From: a virus | Length of the DNA: 64,000 nt | IMG/VR virus record: IMGVR_UViG_3300042261_002269 | Coordinates: 1-64,000 of that record | Direction: 5' to 3' (one strand) | Position numbers and translations under genes: made by a program | Notes under the pieces: generated by a model | Seen by the model: only the letters and a program-made list of their open reading frames with translations | Database searches by the model: none | Told to the model about the DNA's origin: nothing | Shown: piece after piece, positions 1 through 9,321 of the stretch | How positions within the stretch are numbered: the first letter of the stretch is position 1 | How the letters are laid out: each line of letters opens with the position of its first letter

Positions 1-3000
1 GCCCAAGTGTTAGTCCAAGCAAATCACCTTCTGTCAGTCCAAGTTTAAGTCCAAGTTTAAGTCCAAGTATCAGTCCAAGTTTAAGCCCAAGTGCTAGTGT
101 CAGTCCTTCTGTAAGCCCAAGTGTTAGTCCAAGCAAATCACCTTCTGTCAGTCCAAGTTTAAGTCCAAGTTTAAGTCCAAGTATCAGTCCAAGTTTAAGC
201 CCAAGTGCTAGTGTCAGTCCTTCTGTAAGCCCAAGTGTTAGCCCTAGCAAATCACCTTCATTAAGTCCGAGTATCAGTCCAAGTATCAGTCCCAGCATTA
301 GTCCAAGTTTAAGCCCAAGTGCTAGTGTCAGTCCTTCTGTAAGCCCAAGTGTTAGCCCTAGCAAATCACCTTCATTAAGTCCGAGTATCAGTCCAAGTAT
401 CAGTCCCAGCATTAGTCCAAGTTTAAGCCCAAGTGCTAGTGTCAGTCCTTCTGTAAGCCCAAGTGTTAGCCCTAGCAAATCACCTTCATTAAGTCCGAGT
501 ATCAGTCCAAGTATCAGTCCAAGTATCAGTCCAAGTTTAAGCCCAAGTGCTAGTGTCAGTCCTTCTGTAAGCCCAAGTGTTAGCCCTAGCAAATCACCTT
601 CATTAAGTCCGAGTATCAGTCCTTCTGTCAGTCCCAGCATTAGTCCAAGTTTAAGCCCAAGTGCTAGTGTCAGTCCTTCTGTCAGTCCAAGTAAATCGCC
701 ATCACTAAGTCCGAGTATCAGTCCTTCTGTAAGTCCTTCTGTCAGTCCAAGCATTTCTCCAAGTTTGAGTCCGTCAGCTAGTGTTTCACCAAGTGTCAGT
801 CCTAGCATTAGTCCAAGTCTAAGTCCTTCTGTAAGTCCTTCTGCAAGTCCCAGTATTAGCCCAAGTTTAAGCCCCAGTTTAAGCCCATCAGCCAGTATCA
901 GTCCCAGTATTTCTCCAAGTATCAGTCCTTCTATCAGTCCGAGTATTTCTCCAAGTAAATCGCCTTCATTAAGTCCCAGTTTAAGTCCCAGTTTAAGTCC
1001 ATCAGCCAGTATTAGCCCTAGTATTTCTCCAAGTATTAGCCCTAGTTTAAGCCCTAGTGCTAGTATCAGTCCTTCTCAAAGTCCTAGTGTTTCTCCAAGT
1101 AAATCGCCATCTGTTAGTCCATCTGTCAGTCCTTCTGTAAGTCCCAGTATCAGTCCATCTGTTAGTCCATCTGTAAGTCCCAGTATTTCTCCAAGTTTAA
1201 GTCCAAGTGCTAGCGTCAGTCCTTCTGTAAGTCCCAGTATTAGTCCATCGATAAGCCCAAGTGTTAGTCCCAGTATCAGCCCAAGTTTAAGCCCAAGTGC
1301 CAGTGTTAGTCCAAGTTTAAGTCCGAGCTTGAGTCCTTCTGTTAGTCCAAGTGTCAGTCCAAGTAAATCGCCATCATTAAGCCCCAGTATTTCTCCAAGT
1401 TTGAGCCCAAGTGCTAGCATCAGTCCTTCTGTCAGCCCCAGTATTTCTCCAAGTTTGAGCCCAAGTGCTAGCATTAGTCCTTCTGTCAGTCCCAGTGTCA
1501 GTCCAAGTAAATCACCTTCATTAAGTCCTAGTGTTAGTCCTAGTATTAGTCCTTCTGTTAGTCCAAGTCTAAGTCCTAGTGCTAGTGTTTCTCCAAGTGT
1601 CAGCCCAAGTATTAGTCCATCGATAAGCCCGAGTGTTAGTCCAAGTATCTCTCCAAGTATCAGTCCCAGTATCAGTCCGAGTTTGAGCCCAAGTGCTAGT
1701 GTTAGTCCTTCTGTTAGTCCTAGTCTAAGTCCTAGCTTAAGTCCTAGCATTTCTCCAAGTATCAGTCCCAGTATAAGTCCAAGTGTTTCTCCAAGCATTA
1801 GTCCATCATTAAGTCCCAGTGTTTCTCCAAGTTTAAGTCCAAGTGCCAGCATCAGTCCAAGCATTAGTCCTAGTTTAAGTCCCAGTGTTTCTCCAAGTTT
1901 AAGTCCAAGTGCCAGCATCAGTCCAAGCATTAGTCCTAGTTTAAGCCCCAGTGTTTCTCCAAGTAAATCACCTTCATTAAGTCCTAGTATTAGTCCTAGT
2001 ATTAGTCCTTCTGTTAGTCCAAGTCTAAGTCCTAGTGCTAGTGTTTCTCCAAGTGTCAGTCCAAGTATAAGCCCCAGTATCAGTCCTAGTTTAAGCCCCA
2101 GTGTTTCTCCAAGCAAATCACCTTCATTAAGTCCTAGTATTAGTCCTAGTATTAGTCCTTCTGTTAGTCCAAGTCTAAGTCCTAGTGCTAGTGTTTCTCC
2201 AAGTGTCAGTCCAAGTATTAGCCCATCGATAAGTCCAAGTATTAGTCCAAGTCTAAGTCCTAGTGTTTCTCCAAGTATTAGTCCCAGCTTAAGTCCTAGT
2301 GCTAGTGTTTCTCCAAGTGTCAGTCCAAGTATTAGCCCATCGATAAGTCCAAGTATTAGTCCCAGTATCAGCCCAAGTTTAAGCCCAAGTGCCAGTATCA
2401 GTCCGAGTGTCAGTCCAAGTATTAGCCCATCTGTAAGTCCGAGTATCTCTCCAAGTATCAGTCCGAGCTTAAGTCCTAGTGCTAGCATTAGTCCAAGTGT
2501 TAGTCCTAGTATTTCTCCAAGTATCAGTCCAAGTGTTAGCCCTAGCATTTCTCCAAGTATCAGTCCAAGTGTTAGTCCAAGTATTAGCCCCAGTGTTTCT
2601 CCAAGTATCAGCCCAAGCATTTCTCCGAGTATTAGCCCAAGTTTAAGCCCAAGTGCCAGTGTCAGTCCAAGTATCAGTCCTAGTTTGAGCCCCAGTGTCT
2701 CTCCAAGTATCAGCCCAAGTATTTCTCCAAGTATTAGCCCAAGTATTTCTCCAAGTGTCAGTCCTTCTGTAAGCCCCAGTATTAGTCCAAGTATTAGCCC
2801 TTCATTAAGCCCAAGCCTAAGTCCTAGTGCCAGTGTTAGTCCTTCTGTCAGTCCTAGTTTGAGCCCCAGTGTTTCTCCAAGTATTAGTCCAAGCATTAGT
2901 CCTAGTTTAAGTCCAAGTGCCAGTATTAGTCCAAGTATCAGTCCGAGTATTTCTCCAAGTGTTAGCCCAAGTATTAGTCCAAGTATCAGTCCGAGTGTTT

Positions 3001-6000
3001 CTCCAAGTGTCAGCCCAAGTATTTCTCCAAGTGTCAGTCCAAGTGTCAGTCCAAGTCTAAGTCCTAGCGTTTCTCCAAGTATTAGTCCAAGTATTTCTCC
3101 AAGTGTCAGTCCAAGTCTAAGTCCTAGTGCTAGTATTAGTCCAAGTATCAGTCCTTCAATTTCTCCAAGTATTAGTCCGAGTGTTTCTCCAAGTGTTAGC
3201 CCCAGTATTTCTCCGAGCATTAGTCCAAGTCTAAGTCCTAGTGCTAGTGTCAGTCCAAGTGTGAGTCCAAGTGTTAGTCCAAGTGTTTCTCCGAGTATTA
3301 GTCCAAGCATTAGTCCTTCAATTTCTCCAAGTATTAGCCCTAGTTTAAGCCCAAGTGCAAGTGTTAGCCCAAGTGTTAGCCCAAGTATTAGTCCAAGTGT
3401 CAGTCCGAGTATTTCTCCAAGTGTTAGCCCAAGTATTAGTCCAAGTGTCAGTCCAAGTCTAAGTCCTAGCGTTTCTCCAAGTGCAAGTCCAAGTGTTTCT
3501 CCAAGTATCAGTCCGAGCTTAAGCCCGAGTGCCAGTGTCAGTCCGAGCTTAAGTCCTAGTGCTAGTGTCAGTCCAAGTCTAAGTCCTAGCGTTTCTCCAA
3601 GTGCAAGTCCAAGTGTTTCTCCAAGTATCAGTCCGAGCTTAAGCCCGAGTGCCAGTGTCAGTCCGAGCTTAAGTCCTAGTGCTAGTGTCAGTCCAAGTAT
3701 CAGTCCTAGCGTTTCTCCAAGTGTTAGCCCAAGTGTTTCTCCAAGTGCAAGTCCGAGCTTAAGCCCGAGTGCCAGTGTCAGTCCAAGTATTAGCCCTTCA
3801 ATTTCTCCAAGTGTTAGCCCAAGTGTTTCTCCAAGTGCAAGTCCAAGTGTTTCTCCAAGTGCAAGTCCAAGCTTAAGCCCAAGTGCCAGTATTTCTCCAA
3901 GTATCAGTCCGAGTATTTCTCCAAGTATCAGTCCGAGTATTTCTCCAAGTATTAGTCCAAGCTTGAGCCCAAGTATCTCTCCCAGTTTAAGTCCAAGTGC
4001 CAGTATTAGTCCAAGTATCAGTCCGAGTATCAGTCCAAGTATTAGTCCGAGCGTTTCTCCAAGTGTTAGCCCAAGTGTTTCTCCAAGTGCAAGTCCGAGC
4101 TTAAGCCCGAGTGCCAGTGTCAGCCCAAGTATCAGTCCTAGCATTAGTCCTTCTGTAAGTCCGAGTCTGAGTCCGAGTCTGAGTCCGAGTCTGAGTCCAA
4201 GTATTTCTCCAAGCCTAAGTCCTAGTGCAAGTGTTAGCCCCTCTGTAAGCCCTTCGGTTTCTCCGAGCATCAGTCCGAGCATTTCTCCAAGCGTAAGTCC
4301 CAGTGCTAGTGTTAGTCCGAGTTTAAGTCCCAGTGCTAGTATTTCTCCAAGTATTAGTCCAAGTATTTCTCCGAGTGTCAGTCCAAGTATTTCTCCGAGT
4401 GTCAGTCCATCAGTAAGTCCGAGTATTTCTCCAAGTATTAGCCCAAGTATTTCTCCAAGTGTCAGTCCATCAGTAAGTCCGAGTATTTCTCCAAGTGTCA
4501 GTCCATCAGTAAGTCCCAGCATTAGTCCAAGCTTAAGCCCAAGTGCTAGTGTCAGTCCATCAGTAAGTCCGAGTATTTCTCCAAGTGTCAGTCCGTCAGT
4601 AAGTCCCAGCATTAGTCCAAGCTTAAGCCCAAGTGCTAGTGTCAGTCCATCAGTAAGTCCGAGTACTTCGCCAAGTGTTAGTCCTTCTGTAAGTCCTAGC
4701 ATTAGTCCTTCTGTAAGTCCAAGTATTTCTCCAAGTGTTAGTCCTTCTGTAAGCCCAAGTATTTCTCCAAGTGTTAGTCCTTCTGTAAGTCCAAGTATTT
4801 CTCCAAGTGTTAGTCCTTCTGTAAGTCCTTCTGTAAGCCCTTCTGTAAGTCCAAGTATTTCTCCAAGCTTAAGTCCAAGTATTTCTCCGAGCTTAAGCCC
4901 AAGTGCTAGCGTTAGTCCATCTGTAAGCCCAAGCTTAAGCCCAAGTGTTTCTCCAAGTATTAGTCCTTCTATCAGTCCAAGCTTAAGTCCATCAGTAAGC
5001 CCAAGTGTTTCTCCAAGTATTAGTCCTTCTATCAGTCCAAGCTTAAGCCCAAGCTTAAGCCCAAGTGTTTCTCCAAGTATTAGTCCTTCTATCAGTCCAA
5101 GCTTAAGTCCATCAGTAAGCCCAAGTGTTTCTCCGAGTATTAGTCCTTCTATCAGTCCAAGCCTAAGTCCAAGTGCTAGCGTTAGTCCAAGCTTAAGTCC
5201 GAGTGCTAGTGTTAGCCCTTCTGTTAGTCCCAGCAAATCACCGTCATTAAGTCCCAGTTTAAGTCCTAGTGTTAGCCCAAGTATCAGTCCAAGTATCAGT
5301 CCGAGTTTAAGCCCCAGTTTAAGCCCGAGTGCCAGTATTAGTCCAAGTATCAGTCCAAGTATCTCTCCCAGTTTAAGCCCAAGTGCAAGTGTCAGCCCAA
5401 GCTTCAGTGCAAGTATTAGTCCAAGCTTAAGCCCAAGTGCAAGCATTAGTCCTAGTACTAGTCCGAGTTTAAGTGCAAGTATTAGTCCAAGCTTAAGCCC
5501 ATCAGCTAGCGTAAGTCCGAGTATCAGCCCAAGTGCAAGTCCATCGGCAGGGCCAGCATTTGGAGAAGGTGGCGTTAAAGTCGGTGGTGTTGCAGAAGTT
5601 TTATTTAAGAACTTCAAACATATTGTTTCAGGACAAGTAGTAATTGGCGGTTCTAGCGAATGTCAAGCATATTATTGCGGCAAATTCGTTGTAGGATCGA
5701 TTGTATATTCAAAGAGCGATGCTGAGCGTGGCGGATTTGAAAAGATCGTCATCAAAAAAGTCACAATTATTTTTGATAATGTAGATGGAAGAAATTGCAC
5801 CGCATTTTACACAGATACATTAAATGCAATGTGGAATGAAGATGAACTAATTACTTACGAACAAGCAGCAATATTGGTCAACAACTATCTAACCTATTCA
5901 ATAATAAACGGTAACATTAATTATGTGAGTTTAGGCGAAGTAATGATTAGTGGCTCCAGTCAATTCCAGTTGCGTGTTACAAACAAATTCCCTGCAAGAT

Positions 6001-6173
6001 CCATCGCTTATTCAAAGGCAGATGCTGAACGTGGCGGATTTGAAAAAGTTTGCATCAAAAAAGTACAAAATGTGAAAGGCACTGTGATTTATACAGATAC
6101 ATTGAACGTAAGATGGAAAGAAAGTGAACTAGTCACTTATGCAGAAGCAGCAGTTCTAGTAGCTAACTCCTAG
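1..6173 (+). CDS. Giant Ser-Pro-Ser-x repeat fibre/adhesin-like protein (5' partial)
   Basis: The reading frame is open from base 3, so the gene begins before the window; the TTG at 765 is internal. About 1,845 visible residues are SPSx repeats (x mostly V, I, L or A, rarely K), recurrently interrupted by an SAS(V/I)S step that shifts the 4-residue phase by two. From about 5540 the protein changes to a non-repetitive end holding two related domains (about 5551-5885 and 5929-6170). Both carry a YSK(S/A)DAERGGFEK motif, then YTDTLN and a Trp-Glu-(L)-xTY stretch ending in AAxLV. Such low-complexity Ser/Pro stalks suit a long fibre or surface adhesin with a C-terminal binding module, but the family is not one I can name. 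The stop TAG lies inside a CTAG shared with the convergent gene's stop. Confidence 0.75.
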   Translation, partial: PSVSPSKSPSVSPSLSPSLSPSISPSLSPSASVSPSVSPSVSPSKSPSVSPSLSPSLSPSISPSLSPSASVSPSVSPSVSPSKSPSLSPSISPSISPSISPSLSPSASVSPSVSPSVSPSKSPSLSPSISPSISPSISPSLSPSASVSPSVSPSVSPSKSPSLSPSISPSISPSISPSLSPSASVSPSVSPSVSPSKSPSLSPSISPSVSPSISPSLSPSASVSPSVSPSKSPSLSPSISPSVSPSVSPSISPSLSPSASVSPSVSPSISPSLSPSVSPSASPSISPSLSPSLSPSASISPSISPSISPSISPSISPSKSPSLSPSLSPSLSPSASISPSISPSISPSLSPSASISPSQSPSVSPSKSPSVSPSVSPSVSPSISPSVSPSVSPSISPSLSPSASVSPSVSPSISPSISPSVSPSISPSLSPSASVSPSLSPSLSPSVSPSVSPSKSPSLSPSISPSLSPSASISPSVSPSISPSLSPSASISPSVSPSVSPSKSPSLSPSVSPSISPSVSPSLSPSASVSPSVSPSISPSISPSVSPSISPSISPSISPSLSPSASVSPSVSPSLSPSLSPSISPSISPSISPSVSPSISPSLSPSVSPSLSPSASISPSISPSLSPSVSPSLSPSASISPSISPSLSPSVSPSKSPSLSPSISPSISPSVSPSLSPSASVSPSVSPSISPSISPSLSPSVSPSKSPSLSPSISPSISPSVSPSLSPSASVSPSVSPSISPSISPSISPSLSPSVSPSISPSLSPSASVSPSVSPSISPSISPSISPSISPSLSPSASISPSVSPSISPSVSPSISPSISPSLSPSASISPSVSPSISPSISPSVSPSISPSISPSVSPSISPSVSPSISPSISPSISPSLSPSASVSPSISPSLSPSVSPSISPSISPSISPSISPSVSPSVSPSISPSISPSLSPSLSPSASVSPSVSPSLSPSVSPSISPSISPSLSPSASISPSISPSISPSVSPSISPSISPSVSPSVSPSISPSVSPSVSPSLSPSVSPSISPSISPSVSPSLSPSASISPSISPSISPSISPSVSPSVSPSISPSISPSLSPSASVSPSVSPSVSPSVSPSISPSISPSISPSISPSLSPSASVSPSVSPSISPSVSPSISPSVSPSISPSVSPSLSPSVSPSASPSVSPSISPSLSPSASVSPSLSPSASVSPSLSPSVSPSASPSVSPSISPSLSPSASVSPSLSPSASVSPSISPSVSPSVSPSVSPSASPSLSPSASVSPSISPSISPSVSPSVSPSASPSVSPSASPSLSPSASISPSISPSISPSISPSISPSISPSLSPSISPSLSPSASISPSISPSISPSISPSVSPSVSPSVSPSASPSLSPSASVSPSISPSISPSVSPSLSPSLSPSLSPSISPSLSPSASVSPSVSPSVSPSISPSISPSVSPSASVSPSLSPSASISPSISPSISPSVSPSISPSVSPSVSPSISPSISPSISPSVSPSVSPSISPSVSPSVSPSISPSLSPSASVSPSVSPSISPSVSPSVSPSISPSLSPSASVSPSVSPSTSPSVSPSVSPSISPSVSPSISPSVSPSVSPSISPSVSPSVSPSISPSVSPSVSPSVSPSVSPSISPSLSPSISPSLSPSASVSPSVSPSLSPSVSPSISPSISPSLSPSVSPSVSPSISPSISPSLSPSLSPSVSPSISPSISPSLSPSVSPSVSPSISPSISPSLSPSASVSPSLSPSASVSPSVSPSKSPSLSPSLSPSVSPSISPSISPSLSPSLSPSASISPSISPSISPSLSPSASVSPSFSASISPSLSPSASISPSTSPSLSASISPSLSPSASVSPSISPSASPSAGPAFGEGGVKVGGVAEVLFKNFKHIVSGQVVIGGSSECQAYYCGKFVVGSIVYSKSDAERGGFEKIVIKKVTIIFDNVDGRNCTAFYTDTLNAMWNEDELITYEQAAILVNNYLTYSIINGNINYVSLGEVMISGSSQFQLRVTNKFPARSIAYSKADAERGGFEKVCIKKVQNVKGTVIYTDTLNVRWKESELVTYAEAAVLVANS
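9..692 (+). repeat. 114-bp higher-order tandem repeat in the SPS gene
   Basis: The start of a Val-Ser-Pro-Ser-Lys segment (gtta...agcaaatca) recurs at 9, 123, 237, 351, 465 and 579, always 114 bp apart (38 codons: nine SPSx units plus one two-residue step). Copies are nearly identical in DNA, with blocks 237-578 the most uniform. The last unit decays near 690. This suggests recent amplification by recombination or slippage. Confidence 0.85.
3481..3720 (+). repeat. 120-bp tandem duplication in the SPS gene
   Basis: Bases 3481-3600 and 3601-3720 are almost identical; the first 60 bp of each copy match exactly, and the second halves differ by a few bases near 3577 and 3697. The repeat is 40 codons long, so the frame is kept. 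Confidence 0.85.
4921..5160 (+). repeat. 60-bp tandem repeat, four copies, in the SPS gene
   Basis: Four successive 60-base blocks (4921, 4981, 5041, 5101) share the same last 40 bases apart from one substitution near 5135. Their first 20 bases alternate between two versions, so the real unit may be a 120-bp pair. Each block encodes five SPSx units. Confidence 0.85.
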
Positions 6174-6544
6174 TCTTTTCGACAATTAGCACACAATGTC
6201 ATAATCCAGTATTTACCTTTATTTGGCCTGCTTTCTACAGACTGGTTTGATCCACAAAATTCACAGGTTTGCACAGACAATCTTTCTGCTTTATCGATTA
6301 ATTCATCGATTGTTTTATTGGAATTTGCTACATAAAAGCGAAGCTCTCCAAATTTTTGTTTAACCTGTAATACGGTAAATTCTTTTGGCGGATTGGCGGC
6401 TTGAATATCCAAACAAAGCTGTCGAATTAAATTATACCATCCATCATCACACTCAAATTCGAAAGACAAAAATTCATTAGGATGGTAACCTGGGAAAAAA
6501 GCAGGAAATTCTTGAGCTAATTTTGATTGAAGTTTGGTATTCAT
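6170..6544 (-). CDS. Small zinc-ribbon phage protein, unknown function
   Basis: This 124-residue protein has a conserved-looking middle (FECDDGWYNLIRQLC, then QVKQKFGELRFYV) and a C-terminal zinc-ribbon pattern CEFCG...CANC. I recognise the general layout from hypothetical proteins of many tailed phages, but it has no established function. The ATG at 6544 has no clear Shine-Dalgarno; an AT-rich TATTTATAGTAT lies directly before it. Its stop overlaps the stop of the SPS gene in a shared CTAG, so the two genes converge with no room for a terminator. Confidence 0.7.
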   Translation of the reverse strand: MNTKLQSKLAQEFPAFFPGYHPNEFLSFEFECDDGWYNLIRQLCLDIQAANPPKEFTVLQVKQKFGELRFYVANSNKTIDELIDKAERLSVQTCEFCGSNQSVESRPNKGKYWIMTLCANCRKD

Positions 6545-6548
6545 ATAC

Positions 6549-6556
6549 TATAAATA
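6549..6556 (+). promoter_or_regulatory. T4-type late promoter octamer TATAAATA
   Basis: This is an exact match to the T4 late promoter -10 octamer, with 16 bases between its end and the ATG at 6573. The same octamer sits 16 bases before the gene starting at 14685 on the other strand. Confidence 0.5.
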
Positions 6557-6572
6557 AGTAAAAGAGGGAAAA

Positions 6573-7016
6573 ATGAAAAAAATATTTTTAGCAATGATGT
6601 TGTGTTTTGTTGTTGGTTGTGACTTTATTTCTCCAGGGGTTGCCATAATTTCAGCAGGAGTTATGTGGTATAAAGAACGAGAAGCTCGAAAATATTACAA
6701 TACAGAACTAGGAGTAATGCACACAGCCACCAAAAATGTATTAGAAGAACTGAAACTTCCGATTGTAGATGAGCAAGTAGGGGAAGGAACAGTTTTTATT
6801 AAAGCAGATGCAGGAGATCGTTTCAAAATTACCCTAGATGGAGTACGAGAAAACATCACCAAAGTTTCTATTGTTATTAATTTATCTGGTGACAGGGCTT
6901 ATGCAGAAATGATTTATCGGCATTTGGATGCTCAACAAGGCGTAAAAACATTTTATACAGGCAAAGAAATAGAAGCCGCTTTAAAGAATCGACCTAGACT
7001 TTTGCAAAAGAAATAA
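6573..7016 (+). CDS. Lipoprotein, DUF3568-like
   Basis: The protein has 147 residues. The N-terminus (MKKIFLAMMLCFVVGC) is a lipoprotein signal with a lipobox ending in VVGC, so Cys16 would be lipidated and the protein exported from the host cytoplasm. The remainder (a helix around YKEREARKYY, then alternating beta strands) resembles small DUF3568-type lipoproteins; that assignment is from memory of the pattern. A GAGGG Shine-Dalgarno and a late-promoter-like octamer precede the ATG. It could modify the host envelope (for example superinfection exclusion), but nothing here proves that. Confidence 0.65.
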   Translation: MKKIFLAMMLCFVVGCDFISPGVAIISAGVMWYKEREARKYYNTELGVMHTATKNVLEELKLPIVDEQVGEGTVFIKADAGDRFKITLDGVRENITKVSIVINLSGDRAYAEMIYRHLDAQQGVKTFYTGKEIEAALKNRPRLLQKK

Positions 7017-7045
7017 CTATATTATTCGTAAAAGGAATTACAATT

Positions 7046-8101
7046 ATGCCAAAAAGAGTCTTATTGACAGGTCATGGTGGTTTCGTAGGTAGTCATTGTC
7101 TTGAATATTTTCTGGAAAAAACGGATTGGGAAATAATTTGTATTGATTCTTTTCGACACAAAGGCACGGTACGAAGAGTCGTAGAAACCGTTGCAAACAA
7201 CCCTCGTGTCAAGACTTACGTTCATGATCTGACTGTTCCCATTGACCCACAACTTGAAAATTTACTCTTTGAAAGATGGTTGGATAATGGAATTATCAGA
7301 GAAAAGCCCATTCATTATATCATTAATATGGCATCTGAGAGTGCTGTCGAGAGATCGGTAACTGATCCTATCAGTTGCATGAATAATAATTGGCATTTGG
7401 GCGTGAATATGTTGGAATTTGCCAGAAAAAGTAAGGGTTTAGAGTTATTTGTGCAAATTTCGACGGATGAGGTTTATGGAGAAGCTCCAAAAGATAGTGC
7501 CCACAAGGAATGGTCTCCTATAGTGCCCAGCAATCCCTATGCCGCAAGCAAGGCCGCACAAGAGGCAATAGCAATTAGTTATTTTCGATCATTTAATTTG
7601 CCAATTGTGATTACAAATTGCATGAATTTGATTGGCGAGAGGCAGGATGTGGAGAAATTTCTGCCAAAAATTGTCAAAATGGTCGCTATGGATCAGGAAA
7701 TGCCGATTTATGGGGATTCTATTTCTAATATTGGCACTAGAATCTATTTACATTGCAAGTGTCTAGCAGATGCGTTAATTTTCATTTCTAAACGCAAGCC
7801 GACTTGTTATTTAGACGCAATTAAACAAGGTCAAGCAAATATTCGTCCAGACAGATACAACATTTGCGGGGATCAAGAGATTAATAATCTTGAACTGGCC
7901 CAGATGGTGGCAAAGATTATGGGGAAACCGTTGAAGTATCGGTTAATTCCTAGTGAATCTGCTCGACCTGGGTATGATCGTCGTTATGCTTTAGATGGGA
8001 GCAAACTACGGAATTTGGGGTGGACTGCTCCGATGAATTTGGAAGAAAGTCTTGAGAAAATTGTGGCTTGGACTTTAGCGAATCCACATTGGTTAGTGTG
8101 A
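7046..8101 (+). CDS. NAD-dependent sugar-nucleotide epimerase/dehydratase (RmlB/GalE type)
   Basis: A 351-residue extended short-chain dehydrogenase. The N-terminal Rossmann motif GHGGFVG (9-15), the STDEVYGE block (139-146) and the catalytic YxxxK (Tyr165, Lys169, in NPYAASKAAQE) are all present. The STDEVYG block is typical of dTDP-glucose 4,6-dehydratase relatives, although the exact sugar nucleotide cannot be read from sequence. The length is normal for the family. AAAGGA before the ATG supports the start. With the glycosyltransferases further downstream it may supply an activated sugar for virion or host-surface glycans; that link is inference. Confidence 0.85.
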   Translation: MPKRVLLTGHGGFVGSHCLEYFLEKTDWEIICIDSFRHKGTVRRVVETVANNPRVKTYVHDLTVPIDPQLENLLFERWLDNGIIREKPIHYIINMASESAVERSVTDPISCMNNNWHLGVNMLEFARKSKGLELFVQISTDEVYGEAPKDSAHKEWSPIVPSNPYAASKAAQEAIAISYFRSFNLPIVITNCMNLIGERQDVEKFLPKIVKMVAMDQEMPIYGDSISNIGTRIYLHCKCLADALIFISKRKPTCYLDAIKQGQANIRPDRYNICGDQEINNLELAQMVAKIMGKPLKYRLIPSESARPGYDRRYALDGSKLRNLGWTAPMNLEESLEKIVAWTLANPHWLV

Positions 8102-8198
8102 TATCTGCTGTACCAGATAATTTTATATTGATAAAGGTTGGCAGGATATAATTTGCAGAAATAGGGAATCCATATTTAGAGAGAATTTTATTGATCAT

Positions 8199-9119
8199 AT
8201 GCGAAGTTATTTAATAATAGTTAATATAACAATATTTGTATTACTCTTAATTTTAGCAGGAAAACGAAATAATTTAATAGAAAGTGGCGGATTTTCTTTG
8301 TTATTAGAAGAAAAAGAAGCAATTCCATATAGAATAAACAATCCGTCACCTAGTATTTTGAACTATCATCAATTAATCGTTCAATTAAATGAATGGCACA
8401 AAGAATGTCCCGAAAATACCGAAATAGGTACATACGGTAAGTCTTCTGGCAATAGAGATTTGGTGTATTTTAGGATTAATCCAAGCAAAAGAATGCAGCC
8501 AGTAATATTAGCGACAGGAACCATTCATGGCAATGAATTATATTCGACAGCTATGATAATGGATTACATAGGTCGTTTGTTAGTGGAATATCAATCTAGA
8601 CCAGAGATAAAAGAGCTATTGGACAATCGGGATTTATATTTTATACCAGTGGTGAGTCCAGATAGTTATCAAGAAAGTCGGTATGTAGATGGAGTAGATC
8701 CAAACCGAGATTTTTCTGAATACCGTTATCCAGAAAGAGATTCATGTATTCCAATAGAACGACTGAAGGAATTTTTTCTAAAAATCAAGCCAGCAGCAGC
8801 CATATCGGGGCATAGTAATGGTCAAGTATTTTTATACCCATATGGAGACACATCAGACAGAACTCCAGACGATGCTAAATACCGCAAAATATTAAGCAAG
8901 ATGACTGAATTAAGTGGCTACAAGAAACTACAATTACGGAACAATTATGGATATCCAATATTTGGCACGGAAGCTGATTGGTATTATCGTCACGGTTGTT
9001 TTTCGTTAGTAATAGAATTTGGAGAAGAGCAGAAGACTCCTAATGATATTGAAATACTTTCTGAATTAAACAAGACATATGAATCATTTGTTTATTTTTT
9101 AAGTGAAAGCGTTAAATAA
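8199..9119 (+). CDS. M14 family zinc carboxypeptidase, membrane-anchored
   Basis: The protein has 306 residues. Residues 3-20 form a hydrophobic N-terminal segment (signal anchor). The M14 signature is complete: HxxE ligands His110 and Glu113 (TIHGNEL), the NR pair of DPNRDF at 169-170, third zinc ligand His205 in SGHSNGQ, and the general-base Glu273 in VIEFGEE. The enzyme should remove C-terminal residues or cut cell-wall peptides outside the cytoplasm. There is no strong Shine-Dalgarno. Its stop overlaps that of the convergent 68-residue gene. It could act in lysis, in entry or on host surface proteins. Confidence 0.85.
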   Translation: MRSYLIIVNITIFVLLLILAGKRNNLIESGGFSLLLEEKEAIPYRINNPSPSILNYHQLIVQLNEWHKECPENTEIGTYGKSSGNRDLVYFRINPSKRMQPVILATGTIHGNELYSTAMIMDYIGRLLVEYQSRPEIKELLDNRDLYFIPVVSPDSYQESRYVDGVDPNRDFSEYRYPERDSCIPIERLKEFFLKIKPAAAISGHSNGQVFLYPYGDTSDRTPDDAKYRKILSKMTELSGYKKLQLRNNYGYPIFGTEADWYYRHGCFSLVIEFGEEQKTPNDIEILSELNKTYESFVYFLSESVK

Positions 9120-9318
9120 GAGGCTGCAACTCTTGAATAGCTGCTTCTAGTACATCAATAGTTTCTTGCGGGGAAGTTTTGGTTACTAAATCGAATTGAT
9201 CATGATTTTGTAAAATATCTCTGTTTTCATCTTCAGAGTAAATAATAATTCCAGCAAAAGTAGAGCGGTTTACCAATTCATCGATAAGTTGTTGATTGGT
9301 ACAAAATTCCAATTCCAT
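9112..9318 (-). CDS. Small acidic protein, unknown
   Basis: A 68-residue protein with no family I recognise. It lies 3 bases downstream of the histidine phosphatase gene, with AAGGA seven bases before its ATG, which supports translation as the second gene of a two-gene minus-strand operon. Its end overlaps the end of the M14 gene. It is predicted soluble and rich in Glu, Asp and Gln. Confidence 0.5.
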   Translation of the reverse strand: MELEFCTNQQLIDELVNRSTFAGIIIYSEDENRDILQNHDQFDLVTKTSPQETIDVLEAAIQELQPLI

Positions 9319-9321
9319 AAA

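Noticed and set aside
765-767. TTG as the start of the SPS protein
   Set aside because: The same frame is open back to the window's first codon with the same repeat, so this is internal.
1076-5617. 1,513-codon open frame on the minus strand opposite the SPS repeat
   Set aside because: It is the antisense reading of a stop-free repeat (Leu-Gly-Leu-type peptide), with no ribosome site; the plus frame continues into a normal, non-repetitive domain.
7950-8198. 82-residue minus-strand frame over the epimerase end and the short gap after it
   Set aside because: No ribosome site and most of it lies antisense to the epimerase core.
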